NCBI GenBank assembly: GCA_963741995.1 | Contig: CAVUKI010000003.1 | Location: 186,001 to 250,000 of the forward strand | Reading direction: 5' to 3' | Source of the DNA: Bog-473 sp963741995 | GTDB lineage: Bacteria > Actinomycetota > Acidimicrobiia > Acidimicrobiales > RAAP-2 | DNA length: 64,000 nt | Part shown: piece after piece, positions 32,134-42,428 of the stretch | Position numbering within the stretch: position 1 is the first letter of the stretch | Layout of the letters: every line of letters begins with the position of its first letter | Position numbers and translations under genes: made by a program | Notes under the pieces: model-generated | What the model was told of the DNA's origin: nothing | The model's database searches: none | The model's input: the letters and a program-made list of their open reading frames with translations, nothing else

Positions 32134-34902
32134 GTGGGTAAGGCACTCGTCATTGTGGAGTCGCCCGCCAAGGCCCGCACCATCGGCGGCATGCTGGGCC
32201 CCGACTTCATTGTGGAGTCATCGATCGGCCACATCCGCGACCTGCCGCGCGGCGCCGACGAGGTTCCTGCCGCCTACAAGGGCGAGTCGTGGGCACGGCT
32301 CGGGGTTGACGTGGACAACGGGTTCAAACCGCTCTACGTGGTGTCCTCCCCCAAGAAGTCGGTGGTGGCCAATCTCAAGAAACTGCTGAAGAACGCGGAC
32401 GAGTTGTATCTCGCCACGGATGAGGACCGCGAGGGCGAGTCGATCGCATGGCATCTCTCCGAGGTGCTGTCGCCGACCGTGCCGGTCAAGCGGATGGTAT
32501 TCCACGAGATCACGCCGGCCGCCATCGCCCGCGCTGTCGAGGAGTGGCGCGACCTCGACCGCCGGCTGGTGGACGCGCAGGAGGCGCGCCGGATCCTCGA
32601 CCGCCTCTACGGCTACGAGGTGTCGCCCGTCCTGTGGCGCAAGGTCATGCCGCGGCTGTCCGCCGGGCGGGTGCAGAGCGTCGCCACCCGCATGGTGGTC
32701 GAGCGCGAGCGCGCCCGCATGCGTTTCCGCTCCGCCACCTGGTGGGGCGTGGACGGCACCTTCACCAATGCCGCCGCCGCGTCGGGTTTCGGCGCCGCGC
32801 TCGTCGGGCTGGGTGGCGCCACCATCGCCACCGGCAAGGACTTCGACGACCACGGAGAGCGGACGGGCAAGAGCGACGTGCGGGTGCTCGGCGAGGAGGA
32901 GGCAACGTCGGTCGCCACCGCTCTGGTAGGCCGTTCCTTCACGGTGAGCGCGGTGACCGAGCGCCCCTTCCGCCGCTCGCCCGCAGCGCCCTTCATGACC
33001 TCGACGCTGCAGCAGGAGGCAGGCCGCAAGCTGCGCTTCAGCGCGCAGCGCGCCATGCAGGTGGCCCAGCGCCTCTACGAGCAGGGTTTCATCACCTACA
33101 TGCGGACCGACTCGACGACACTTTCGGACCAGGCGCTCACCGCGGCCCGGACGCAGGCCCGAGAGATGTACGGCGATGCCTACGTCCCCGAGGCGCCGCG
33201 CCGCTACGAGCGCAAGGTCAAGAACGCGCAGGAGGCCCACGAGGCCATCCGCCCCTCCGGCGAGACGTTCCGGACGCCCGAGCAGGCCGGCGGCCAGCTG
33301 TCGGGGGACGAGCTCCGCCTGTACGAGTTGATCTGGAAGCGCACGGTGGCCTCCCAGATGAACGATGCCACCGGGACCAGCGCACAGATCCGCCTGACCG
33401 CCGAGGTGCCCGAGGGGGCGGCTCAGGGACAGGAGGCCGAGTTCTCCGCGAGTGGCCGTGTCATCGCCTTCCCGGGATTCCTGCGCGCCTACGTCGAGGG
33501 CGAGGACGACCCCGATGCAGAGCTGGCCGACCGTGAGGTCGTGCTCCCGGCGCTGGCCGTGGGCGACGTGGTCGAGGGCAGCAGGTTCGAGCCCGGCTCA
33601 CACACCACCCAGCCGCCGGCCCGCTACACCGAGGCCTCGCTCGTCAAGGCCATGGAGGAGCTCGGTGTGGGGCGCCCGTCCACCTACGCCAGCGTCATCG
33701 CCACCATCCTCGACCGCGGCTACGTGTGGAAGAAGGGGACGGCGCTCGTGCCGAGCTTCACCGCCTTCGCAGTGGTCGGGCTGTTGGAGCGCTACTTCGG
33801 GGACCTGGTCGACTACGGCTTCACGGCGTCGATGGAGGACGACCTCGACGAGATCGCCGCCGGGCGCGAGGAGGCCCTGCCCTGGCTCACGCGCTTCTAC
33901 TTCGGCACGGCGGTGCCCGGCGCGGGCAACGGGCACGGCGACGAGGTCGAGACGGTCGGGCTCAAGGCGTCGGTGGCGACGCACCTGAGTGAGATCGATG
34001 CCCGCGAGATCAACTCCATCCCCTTAGGCCTCGGGAGCGACGGCGAGCCGATTGTGGCGCGCGTCGGCCGCTACGGCCCCTATCTCCAGCGCGGGGAGGA
34101 CCGGGCCTCCATCCCCGACGACACGGCCCCCGATGAGCTCACGATCGATCGGGCCGAGGAGATCCTCGCCGCGCCCTCCAATGACCGGGTGCTCGGCATC
34201 CATCCCGAGAGCGGGCTCGACATTCAGGTCAAGGCCGGGCGCTTCGGCCCCTACGTCCAAGTGGGCGAGGTGGTGGAGGGCGCCGACAAGCCGCGTACGG
34301 CCTCGTTGTTCTCCTCCATGGAGCCGACCACGTTGACGCTGGAGCAGGCACTGCAGCTGTTGCAGATCCCACGCGTCATCGGGACGGACCCCGAGACGGA
34401 CGAGGACGTGGTGGCCCACAACGGGAGGTTCGGCCCGTATCTCAAGCGCGGAGCCGACACGCGCAGCCTCGGGAGCGAAGAGCAGCTGTTGACCGTGACC
34501 CTCCCCGAGGCGCAGGCGCTGTTCGCGCAGCCCAAGCAGCGCCGGGGCCGGGCGTCGGCCGCGCCACTGCGCGAGCTGGGCACCGACCCGACCACCAACC
34601 TGCCCGTCGTCGTCAAGGACGGCCGCTTCGGCCCCTACGTGACCGACGGCACCACCAACGCCAGCCTGCGCAAGGGCGATGCCGTGGAGTCCATCGACAT
34701 GGAGCGCGCGTCCGAGCTGCTGGGTGAGCGCCGGGCCGCCGGCCCCTCGACCCGCAAGAAGAAGGCGGCGAAGAAGGCCGCGCCGGCCAAGAAGAAGGCC
34801 ACCGCGAAGAAGACAACCGCGAAGAAGGCCGGGGCCAAGAAGGCCGGGGCGGCGAAGAAAGCCGCTGGCTCCAAGAAGGCTGCACCGACCGAACCTTTCT
34901 GA
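32134..34902 (+). CDS. topA: DNA topoisomerase I
   Basis: About 922 residues. It has the Toprim domain (KALVIVESPAKARTIGG, LATDEDREGESIAWHL), the active-site tyrosine Y322 in GFITYMRTDSTTLS, and the central GRPSTYASVI motif. The C-terminal part carries repeated TOPRIM_C-like units (RFGPYVQVGE, RFGPYLKRGAD, RFGPYVTDGT) in place of zinc fingers, and ends in a Lys/Ala-rich tail of about 50 residues, as in actinobacterial enzymes. GTG 32134 is chosen because it directly precedes KALVIVES; GTG 32122 is in frame. It relaxes negative supercoils. It is followed by tmk after one base. Confidence 0.97.
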   Translation: MGKALVIVESPAKARTIGGMLGPDFIVESSIGHIRDLPRGADEVPAAYKGESWARLGVDVDNGFKPLYVVSSPKKSVVANLKKLLKNADELYLATDEDREGESIAWHLSEVLSPTVPVKRMVFHEITPAAIARAVEEWRDLDRRLVDAQEARRILDRLYGYEVSPVLWRKVMPRLSAGRVQSVATRMVVERERARMRFRSATWWGVDGTFTNAAAASGFGAALVGLGGATIATGKDFDDHGERTGKSDVRVLGEEEATSVATALVGRSFTVSAVTERPFRRSPAAPFMTSTLQQEAGRKLRFSAQRAMQVAQRLYEQGFITYMRTDSTTLSDQALTAARTQAREMYGDAYVPEAPRRYERKVKNAQEAHEAIRPSGETFRTPEQAGGQLSGDELRLYELIWKRTVASQMNDATGTSAQIRLTAEVPEGAAQGQEAEFSASGRVIAFPGFLRAYVEGEDDPDAELADREVVLPALAVGDVVEGSRFEPGSHTTQPPARYTEASLVKAMEELGVGRPSTYASVIATILDRGYVWKKGTALVPSFTAFAVVGLLERYFGDLVDYGFTASMEDDLDEIAAGREEALPWLTRFYFGTAVPGAGNGHGDEVETVGLKASVATHLSEIDAREINSIPLGLGSDGEPIVARVGRYGPYLQRGEDRASIPDDTAPDELTIDRAEEILAAPSNDRVLGIHPESGLDIQVKAGRFGPYVQVGEVVEGADKPRTASLFSSMEPTTLTLEQALQLLQIPRVIGTDPETDEDVVAHNGRFGPYLKRGADTRSLGSEEQLLTVTLPEAQALFAQPKQRRGRASAAPLRELGTDPTTNLPVVVKDGRFGPYVTDGTTNASLRKGDAVESIDMERASELLGERRAAGPSTRKKKAAKKAAPAKKKATAKKTTAKKAGAKKAGAAKKAAGSKKAAPTEPF

Positions 34903-34903
34903 G

Positions 34904-35542
34904 ATGCCGGCCCGGGGTCGCCTCGTCGCGCTCGAGGGCATTGACGGGTGCGGCAAGTCCACCCAGGCCGGCGCGCTGGCCGAAGCCCTGGGCGCCGCGC
35001 TGACCTTCGAGCCCGGCGCCACGCCCCTTGGGGCCCGGTTGCGCGAGCTTCTCCTGGCCCCCGACGCGCCCCCGCCCTCGCCCCGGGCGGAGGCGTTGCT
35101 GATGGCGGCCGACCGGGCCGAGCACGTCGCCCGGGTGCTCACGCCGGCGTTGAACGCCGGCGAGTGGGTGGTCAGTGACCGCTACGCCGGCTCGACCATC
35201 GCCTACCAGGGCTATGGGCAGGGCCTCGACCCCGCCGCGCTGGAGGAGCTGGTCCGGTGGGCCACCGGCGGGCTGGCCGCGGACCTCTCGATCCTCGTCG
35301 ACGTCAGTGTGGAGGAGGCGGCGGCCCGCCTGGCCGCCGGCGGCGGGGGCAAGGCCGATCGGCTGGAGCGCCTCGGGGCGGACTTCGCGCGGCGCGTCCG
35401 GGACGGGTTCGTGGCCCAGGCGGCAGCAGACCCCGCACACTGGATCGTGGTCGACGGGACGTTGGAGGCCGCCGAACTGACGGCACATATTCTGGATTCC
35501 GTGCGCGAACGACTGGGTGACGCACCCGCTGGGCGCCGGTGA
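34904..35542 (+). CDS. tmk: Thymidylate kinase
   Basis: A 212-residue P-loop kinase: Walker A ALEGIDGCGKSTQ (residues about 9-21), the DR motif SDRYAGSTIAYQG, and a short lid region (GGGGKADRLERLG) without the bacterial lid arginines. It makes dTDP from dTMP. ATG 34904 follows the topA stop by one base, and the stop overlaps the holB GTG by four bases, so topA-tmk-holB is a tight operon. Confidence 0.95.
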   Translation: MPARGRLVALEGIDGCGKSTQAGALAEALGAALTFEPGATPLGARLRELLLAPDAPPPSPRAEALLMAADRAEHVARVLTPALNAGEWVVSDRYAGSTIAYQGYGQGLDPAALEELVRWATGGLAADLSILVDVSVEEAAARLAAGGGGKADRLERLGADFARRVRDGFVAQAAADPAHWIVVDGTLEAAELTAHILDSVRERLGDAPAGRR

Positions 35543-36630
35543 CGGCAGACCGTCCGGTCCCCGAGCTCTTCGCCGGGGTGGTGTCGCAGGACGAGGCGGT
35601 GGCGGCTCTGCGCGCCGCGGCGGTCAACCCCGTGCACGCCTACCTGTTCCGCGGGCCGCCCGGGAACGGCGGGCTCGCCGCCGCCCACGGGTTCGCGGCC
35701 GCCCTCCTCTGCCCCGAGGGCGGCTGCGGCGCGTGTGCCACCTGCCGGGCCGCCCTGGCCGGCACCGATCCGGACCTGCTTATCGTGCGCCGCAGCGGCG
35801 CGTCGGTGTCGAAGGAGACCCTGCGCCAGGTCGTCACGCTGGCGCAGCGGCGCCCGCTGCACGCGGCCCGCCAGGTGATCGTCATCCTCGACGTGCACCT
35901 TGTGCTCAACCGTGCACCGGTCCTGCTCAAGACACTGGAGGAGCCACCGGGTGACACGGTCTTCGTGCTGCTTGCCGACGACGTCACTCCCGACCTGGTG
36001 ACCATTGCGAGCCGTTGCGTCGAGGTGGACTTCCCTCCGGTGCCGCGCACCGAGCTGGTGCGGTGGCTGACCGACTCGGGCGTGCCGGCGGACATGGCGG
36101 CGGTGGTGGCGGACAGCGCGGGTGGCAATCCCGAACGGGCCCGGGTCATGGTCGACGATCCCGACGTGGCCGCCCGCGTGGCGCTGTGGACGTCGGTGCC
36201 GGACGAGTTGACGGCGGCGGGCATGACGGCCGCCGGGTTGACCCGGCGAGTGCTGGAGTCGGCGGACCGTGCGGTGGAGCCGCTCCGGGTGGTGCACGCC
36301 CGCGAGATCGAGGCGCTGACCGCGGCGGCCAAGGAGATGGGCGAGCGCGGGCTGCCGGGCCGCAAGGAGATCGTCGACCAGCACCAGCGGGAGGAGCGTC
36401 GCTTCCGGACCGACGCCTTACGGGCCGGCCTCGGCGTGCTGGCCCGGGCGTACCGCGGGCGCGTCGTCCGGGCGGCGAGCCGCGACGTTGTCGTGGGCGA
36501 TCCGGATGTCCGCAGCGCCACCGAGGCGGTGGGGCTCATCACCGAGACGGCGGAGGCGCTGCCGCGGAATCCGAACGAGACCCTCTTGGTGCAGTCGCTC
36601 TTCGTGCGTTTGGCCGCGCTGGCCGGCTAG
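35539..36630 (+). CDS. holB: DNA polymerase III delta-prime subunit
   Basis: A 363-residue clamp-loader subunit. The P-loop region is degenerate (FRGPPGNGG), as expected for delta prime. A zinc module follows (CPEGGCGACATCRAAL), then the KTLEEPP motif and TIASRCVEV, the sensor/arginine-type region. It helps load the sliding clamp. GTG 35539 overlaps the tmk stop (GTGA). Confidence 0.93.
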   Translation: MTADRPVPELFAGVVSQDEAVAALRAAAVNPVHAYLFRGPPGNGGLAAAHGFAAALLCPEGGCGACATCRAALAGTDPDLLIVRRSGASVSKETLRQVVTLAQRRPLHAARQVIVILDVHLVLNRAPVLLKTLEEPPGDTVFVLLADDVTPDLVTIASRCVEVDFPPVPRTELVRWLTDSGVPADMAAVVADSAGGNPERARVMVDDPDVAARVALWTSVPDELTAAGMTAAGLTRRVLESADRAVEPLRVVHAREIEALTAAAKEMGERGLPGRKEIVDQHQREERRFRTDALRAGLGVLARAYRGRVVRAASRDVVVGDPDVRSATEAVGLITETAEALPRNPNETLLVQSLFVRLAALAG

Positions 36631-36749
36631 CCGTCAACACCCACAGGCCCGATGCCTGACGCGGTCGTCAGGTGGGATCAGGGCGCGTCCGGGGCTCGCA
36701 GCATTAGAGTTTCGCCGGATCTCCCGAGGTGGCGAGAGTGGGTGGATGA

Positions 36750-37803
36750 ATGCTGGCGGTCACGTTTGCCGACCTGTGGTTCCGGGCCCGGCAGTTCCTC
36801 ATCGCCGTCGTCGGTGTCGGGCTCGTCCTCGCGCTGGCGCTCGGTCTGAGCGGGCTGGCCGACGGCTTCCACGCCGAAGTGGCCTCGACGGTCGATTCAG
36901 TCGGTGCGACCTCGTGGGTCATGGCGCCTTCCGCACATGGGCGGCTGACTGCATTCGCGGCCTTCCCGGCCGCCGCCGCAGTCGCCGTGGGTCACGAGCC
37001 CGGCGTCCAGCGCGCGTCCCCGGTGCTGTTCGCGCCCGAGCAGGTCGTCCTTGTCAACAAATCGACGGCGCCCCAGACGGTCAATCTGATGGGGGTGCAA
37101 CCGGGTGGGCTGGGGAGTCCCGAAGTCGTCTCGGGCCGGGCGTTGTCCGGACCCGACCAGGCAGTCGTCGATTCCAAGCTGCAGGCGCCGGTCGGCAGCG
37201 TCTTGGAGCTGGGCGGGCATCCGTACGACGTCGTCGGAGTGGTCGACGGGCGCACCATGGACGGAGGGATCCCCATCGTCTACATGCCGCTGGTGACGGT
37301 GCAGCGGGCGGTCACCGGTGGAAGGGCGCTGATCACCGCCGTCGCGACCGCGGGCACGCCGGCCCACGTCCCGGCCGGGCTGGTGGTCCTCACTCCGTCG
37401 GGGGTGGTCACGGACACCGTGACGGCCCTGGGGAGCGCCGTGACCTCCATCAGACAACACGCGCTCGCTCATGTGGTTCATTGCCGCGGCCATCGTCGCG
37501 TCCATGCTCTACGTGGCGGCACTGGAGCGGAAACGTGACTTCGCGGTGCTGAAGGCGCTGGGATCCTCGTCCCGGTCGTTGTTCCTCAGCCTCCTCCTGG
37601 AGGCAGTGGTCGTCACCCTGTTCGCCGCCGTCCTCGCTGAGGTCCTGTCACTGTTCATGGGCCGGCTCTTCGCCCAGCCCATCGACATCACATCCGCCGC
37701 CCGCCTGGTGTTGCCGCTGGTTGCCGTGACGGTCGGTGTGATCGCCAGCGTCTCGACGTTGCGCCGCGTCACCGGTGCCGACCCCGCGACGGCTTTCGGA
37801 TGA
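36750..37803 (+). CDS. FtsX-like ABC transporter permease, one-base frameshift
   Basis: The gene encodes about 350 residues: an N-terminal membrane helix (FLIAVVGVGLVLALALGLSG), a MacB-type periplasmic domain (about 40-225), then three C-terminal helices. The first frame (ATG 36750) reads to AVTSIRQ near 37460. The protein then continues in the next frame as TRSLMWFIAAAIVASMLYVAA, with the coupling motif ERKRDFAVLKALGSSSRSL. The total is one base over a multiple of three. The stop overlaps the ATG of the ATPase gene (ATGA). With that ATPase it forms a MacB/LolCDE-type transporter or mechanotransmitter of unknown substrate. Confidence 0.85.
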
Positions 37804-38777
37804 GCGAAGATCTTCTGGTCGAGGACCTGACGGTCGCCTTCGACTCCGGCGGCTACGTCATCAAGCCGCTCGACGGGCTCAGCTTCAGGGCCAACGACGG
37901 TGAGCTGGTGGTGCTGCTCGGCCCGTCGGGTTGCGGCAAGACGACGCTGCTGTCGTGTCTCGCAGGGTTGCTGACCCCGACCCGAGGACAGATCGAGTTC
38001 GGGTCCATCGTCGTCAACGAGCTGCACGGGCCCGCGTTGTCCGAGTACCGGCGCCACACGGTGGGTGTCGTCTTCCAGGCCTTCAATCTGATTGCCAGCC
38101 TGACGGCCCGCGGCAACGTCGTCGTACCGATGCGCCTGGCCGGCACGTCACGGCAGGCGGCCAAGGCGCGGGCCAACGAGCTGCTGGACCGGGTCGGGCT
38201 GGACGAACGCACGCAGCACCGCCCCGCCCAATTGTCCGGCGGCCAGCAGCAGAGGGTGGCGATCGCCCGGGCACTCGTGCACGATCCCCCGCTGCTCCTG
38301 GCCGACGAGCCGACGGCCCACCTCGATCACATTCAGGTGGAAGGTATTCTCCGCCTGATGCGGGAATTGGCCAGCCCCGGCCGCATCGTGGTGATCTCGA
38401 CGCACGACGATCGGGTGAGCCAGCTGGCCGACCGGGTGATCGAGTTGGCCCCCAACTTCTCGGATGCCGACCGGCTTCCCGCAGAGGTCGTTCTCGCCGC
38501 CGGAGAGATCCTGTTCCGTCAGGGTGAACGGGGCGAATTGATCTACCGAGTCGAGTCAGGCCAGCTCGAGGTGTACCGCGAGCTGTTCGATGGCGGTATT
38601 GAGCTGCTCGCGCACAGGGAGCCGGGTAACTATGTCGGCGAGCTCGGGCCGATCCTGAACCTGCCCCGGAGCGCCTCGGTCCGCGCGTCCCGGGACACGG
38701 TGGTGACGGGCTACACGGTGCGGTCGTTCCGCCGGCAGCATCCCCACCAGGTCACCGAGGAACCGGCCACTTCGTGA
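37800..38777 (+). CDS. ABC transporter ATPase fused to a cyclic-nucleotide-binding domain
   Basis: Residues 1-225 form a MacB/LolD-type ATPase: Walker A LLGPSGCGKTTLL, Q-loop VFQAFNLI, signature LSGGQQQRVAIARAL, Walker B PLLLADEPTAHLD, H-loop STHDD. Residues about 230-315 form a CRP-like CNBD (GEILFRQGERGELIYRVESG, HREPGNYVGELGPILNLPRSASVRA), containing the G-E-L...R-SA phosphate-binding cassette pattern. The fusion suggests that transport is gated by a nucleotide or another ligand. It is coupled by overlap to the FtsX permease and followed by a SARP regulator gene after 37 bp. Confidence 0.92.
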   Translation: MSEDLLVEDLTVAFDSGGYVIKPLDGLSFRANDGELVVLLGPSGCGKTTLLSCLAGLLTPTRGQIEFGSIVVNELHGPALSEYRRHTVGVVFQAFNLIASLTARGNVVVPMRLAGTSRQAAKARANELLDRVGLDERTQHRPAQLSGGQQQRVAIARALVHDPPLLLADEPTAHLDHIQVEGILRLMRELASPGRIVVISTHDDRVSQLADRVIELAPNFSDADRLPAEVVLAAGEILFRQGERGELIYRVESGQLEVYRELFDGGIELLAHREPGNYVGELGPILNLPRSASVRASRDTVVTGYTVRSFRRQHPHQVTEEPATS

Positions 38778-38814
38778 ACGAGACCGCTGGGCCACGGCGT
38801 CGGAGCGCTGCGTG

Positions 38815-41800
38815 ATGGTGGGCAGTGAGCCGGGGCGACTGGAGATCCGGGTGCTCGGTCCCGTCGAGGTGGCGTGGGACGGAAACCCCATCGACATCGG
38901 GGGGGTGAAGGCGCGGGCGACCATCGCCCGGCTGCTCATCGATCGCCAGATCATCGTCTCGGTGGACCGCCTCGTCGATTCCCTGTGGGGCGACCACGAT
39001 GGACCGGGGGCCGAGATCGCGCTGCGCTCCACGATCTCGCGCCTGCGCAAGCGCCTGCGCGACGCCGGAGCGCCCGAGGACCTCATTGTGACGAGGGCAC
39101 CGGGCTACGTCATGGAGGTCCCCGCCGAGGTGACCGACGCCGCCCGGCTCGAACGTCTGGTGGCGGAGGGGCGGAGGCAGCTGGCCCGACAGCGCCCGAG
39201 CGAGTGCATCCGGCTGCTCGCCGAAGCGGAAGGACTCTGGCGCGGAACGGCCTACAGCGAGGTCCGCGACGAGCCGTTCGCCCGGGCGGAGGCGCGCCGC
39301 CTGGAGGAACTGTTGCTCTCGGCGAGCGAGATGAGGATCGACGCGGAGCTGACGCTCGGCCGACACGAGGCCATGACCGGCGAGTTGGAGTCGCTCACGA
39401 GCGCCAACCCGATGCGCGAGCGGCTGTGGTCACAGCGCATGTTGGCGCTCTACCGCTCGGGCCGCCAGGCGGAGGCGCTGCGGGTGTTCCAGGATCTGCG
39501 GTCCATCCTGGTGGCCGAGCTGGGGATCGAGCCAGGGCACGACGTGACCTGGATGGAGCGGGCCGTCCTGGCCCAGGAGCCCGCGCTCGATTTTGCGGTC
39601 CCGCCCGAAAGGGCCACCGTCCCCCTCACCGAGGAGCCGGCGCCGCCCGGCTACCAGGTCCGGGTGCCCCCGTCCCGGCGGGAAGGCCCGCTGGTCGGCC
39701 GGGCCCGGGAGTCGGCGCTCCTGGGCGACTGGTGGACGTCAGTGCGCCAGGGTGCAGGCCGGCTCATGTTGGTCGACGGCGATCCCGGTATCGGCAAGAC
39801 GCGGCTCGTCGCCGGGCTGGCGCGCGCGGCGGAATCACGCGGCGCGCTGGTCCTGTGGGGCCGGTGCGACGAGGATCCGGTGGCGCCGTTCCAACCCTTC
39901 GCGGAGGCGCTCGGGCGCTACTTCCAGTCCCTCTCGGCGGACCGCATTTCGCGCATGCCCGACTGGCAACTCAGCGAGCTCTCCCGACTGGTGCTGCGCC
40001 TGCGCGAGTACGCGCCGCTGCTCGAGGATGAGGGTGGCGATCCCGAGAGCGAGCGTTTTCGCTTCTTCGAGGCAGTGACGGCGACGCTCAACGAGCTGTC
40101 GTCGAGCGGTCCCATCCTGCTGGTGATCGACGACCTGCACGCCGCCGACCAGCCGACTTTGTTGCTGCTCCGCCACGTCTTGCGGGGCACGGACGACGCC
40201 AAGCTCGGCGTCGTCGGGATGTTCATCGACACCGAGGTACCGCCTGAGCATCGGCTGCGCGCCATGCTGGCGGACTTTCGGGCGGTCCACTCCGTGGCGA
40301 CTGTGCACCTGCAGGGATTGCAGAGCGCGGCGGTGGAGGAGCTGGTGCAGGGCTGGCCGAACGCCCCAGGGGACCTCGTGCCCCAACTCTGCCGGCTCAC
40401 CGACGGCAACCCGCTCTTCCTCGATGAGCTCTTGCGCCAGTTCGGCTACCGCGAGGCCGAGCAGAGCGAGGAGGGCGACGCGCCCGTCCCGCCCAGCTTG
40501 AGCCCGACCGAAGCCATCCGCGAGCTGGTGGCGCGGCGTGTCTCGCGTCTGCCCGAGGACGTGATCTACCTGTTGCAGGCGGCCGCGGTGGCAGGCGCCG
40601 AATTCGAGGCGGGCATTGTGGGCGAGGCGGCCGAGCTGACGGCGGAACAGCGGCTTGACGCCTTCGACCGGGCCGAAGAGTCGCGCCTGCTCCGCCGGGT
40701 CGGGCAGGACATCCGAGACCGCTACGTCTTCACCCACACGCTCGTCCGCGACGCCATTTACGGCGAGCTCTTGCGCGGGCGGAGGGTGCGCTACCACCAC
40801 AAGATCGCCGTCGCCACGGAGCGGGCCCATGCCGGCGAGCTGGACACCCACGTCAACGAGCTGGCGCACCACTTCTATATGGGGGCGGCCCTGGCTGATG
40901 CCGACAAAGCCAGGCACTACTGCCGGGCCGCCGGCGAGCGCGCGCTGCGCCTCCTGGCGTTCGAGGAGGCCGCGGTCCAGTTCGCCCGCAGCCTCGAGGT
41001 GGCCGACCAGTTCGGGCTGGCGGACCCCCGGGCGCGCTGCGACGCACTGATCGCGCTGGCGGAGGCGCAGAACCGGGCCGGTGACACCACACTGGCGGAC
41101 GTCAACTTTGCGCGGGCGGCCGCGCTGGCGCGGGACCTCGGCGACGCCGAGCGCTTGGCCGCCGCGGCGCTCGGCGCCGGTCCGCTGAGCTACCTCGGGA
41201 TTGTGCGGGCCAACGAGGAGCAGGTCCGGCTTCTGGAGGAGGCGCTGGCCCTGCTCCCAGACGACGAGGACACCCACCTCCGTGCCATGGTCACGGCGCG
41301 GCTGGGTCTGGTCATCGTCTACCGGGCTGAAATCTCCCTTCCCAGGAGGCAGGCGCGCTCGCTCGCCCTGAGCACCGACGCGGTTGCCATGGCCCGGCGC
41401 CTTGGGGACCGGGTGGCGCTCGGCTACTCGCTCAACGCGCGCATGCACGCGCTGTGGGGCTTTGCGCACGCGCCTGAACGGATGGCGACGGGAACGGAAC
41501 TGGGGGAGATCGCCGACGACATCGGCGACGAATTGTTGGCGCTGCACGGGCACATGTGGCGCATCCGTGAGTTCCTTGCCCAGGGCGATGTCGATGCGGT
41601 CAACGATGAGATCACCCGGTTCGGAGCGCGGGAAACAGGACCGGTGCACCCGCTCGAGGCGTCCTACGCCTTCAACGTGACGGCCATGATGGCGCTGCTG
41701 GCCGGAGACTTCGAGGCGGCTGAGCAACTCGGTCATCGGGCCTTGGAGGTGGCGGAGGGCCACAACGAACTGGCACTGAACTTTTACGGGGCCCTCATGA

Positions 41801-42420
41801 TGTGGACCTGGTGGCAGCGCGGCGAACTGGCGGCCCGCGACGGGGAGTTCCGGGAGATCCTGGCCCAAGCCCCGGCTGGGTATCCCACCGTGTCGGCGGT
41901 GCTGGCCCTGGTCCACGCCGAGGCGGGCGACACCGAGTTGTCGCTGACCCAGCTGCGCTCTCTGGCGGCACTCGGGTGGGAGAACGTGGCTGACGACCAG
42001 GCGGAAGACGTCTCACTGGCCATGGCGGCGGCGGCCTGCAGCGTGCTCGGAGCCCCGGCGAGCGACTTCGCGCCGCATCTCTACGAAGTCATGCGGCCCT
42101 ACGCGGGCACTGCCGTCGTGGTCCGTGCGCCCGCCGCGGCATGCGTCGGGCCGGCTGACCACTTTCTCGGGCTTCTGGCGGGGCTCATGGGAGACCTGGC
42201 ATTGGCCGAGGTGCACCACGAGGCCGCGCTGCGCCTCGCGCACCGCATGGGCTCACCTCCCTTCGTGGCCGCGGCCGAGGTGGAGCTTGCCCGAACAGTG
42301 CGCCGCCGCCGCCCGACCGCTGACAAGGAGCGCGTCGCGTTGCTCCTGCGTCATGCAGAAGAGGCTGCCCTCTCCATGGGATTGCACAGGCTGGCAGAAC
42401 AGGCCGCCGCGCCCGGCTGA
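38815..42420 (+). CDS. SARP/BTAD-type transcriptional regulator with AAA ATPase and TPR-like region
   Basis: A 1201-residue AfsR-like regulator. The N-terminus is an OmpR-type winged helix (LEIRVLGPVEVAWDG, ...LVDSLWGD, LRSTISRLRKRLRDAG). A BTAD domain follows (about 100-245, ending SILVAELGIEPGHDV). A signal-transduction ATPase comes next (Walker A VDGDPGIGKTRLV, Walker B LLVIDDLHAADQPTL), then a helical repeat region to the C-terminus. Such proteins integrate signals and activate specific promoters. No LuxR domain is seen at the end. ATG 38815 has GGAG nine bases upstream. Its targets may be the adjacent ABC/CNBD genes, but this is conjecture. Confidence 0.93.
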   Translation: MVGSEPGRLEIRVLGPVEVAWDGNPIDIGGVKARATIARLLIDRQIIVSVDRLVDSLWGDHDGPGAEIALRSTISRLRKRLRDAGAPEDLIVTRAPGYVMEVPAEVTDAARLERLVAEGRRQLARQRPSECIRLLAEAEGLWRGTAYSEVRDEPFARAEARRLEELLLSASEMRIDAELTLGRHEAMTGELESLTSANPMRERLWSQRMLALYRSGRQAEALRVFQDLRSILVAELGIEPGHDVTWMERAVLAQEPALDFAVPPERATVPLTEEPAPPGYQVRVPPSRREGPLVGRARESALLGDWWTSVRQGAGRLMLVDGDPGIGKTRLVAGLARAAESRGALVLWGRCDEDPVAPFQPFAEALGRYFQSLSADRISRMPDWQLSELSRLVLRLREYAPLLEDEGGDPESERFRFFEAVTATLNELSSSGPILLVIDDLHAADQPTLLLLRHVLRGTDDAKLGVVGMFIDTEVPPEHRLRAMLADFRAVHSVATVHLQGLQSAAVEELVQGWPNAPGDLVPQLCRLTDGNPLFLDELLRQFGYREAEQSEEGDAPVPPSLSPTEAIRELVARRVSRLPEDVIYLLQAAAVAGAEFEAGIVGEAAELTAEQRLDAFDRAEESRLLRRVGQDIRDRYVFTHTLVRDAIYGELLRGRRVRYHHKIAVATERAHAGELDTHVNELAHHFYMGAALADADKARHYCRAAGERALRLLAFEEAAVQFARSLEVADQFGLADPRARCDALIALAEAQNRAGDTTLADVNFARAAALARDLGDAERLAAAALGAGPLSYLGIVRANEEQVRLLEEALALLPDDEDTHLRAMVTARLGLVIVYRAEISLPRRQARSLALSTDAVAMARRLGDRVALGYSLNARMHALWGFAHAPERMATGTELGEIADDIGDELLALHGHMWRIREFLAQGDVDAVNDEITRFGARETGPVHPLEASYAFNVTAMMALLAGDFEAAEQLGHRALEVAEGHNELALNFYGALMMWTWWQRGELAARDGEFREILAQAPAGYPTVSAVLALVHAEAGDTELSLTQLRSLAALGWENVADDQAEDVSLAMAAAACSVLGAPASDFAPHLYEVMRPYAGTAVVVRAPAAACVGPADHFLGLLAGLMGDLALAEVHHEAALRLAHRMGSPPFVAAAEVELARTVRRRRPTADKERVALLLRHAEEAALSMGLHRLAEQAAAPG

Positions 42421-42428
42421 TCGGGCTG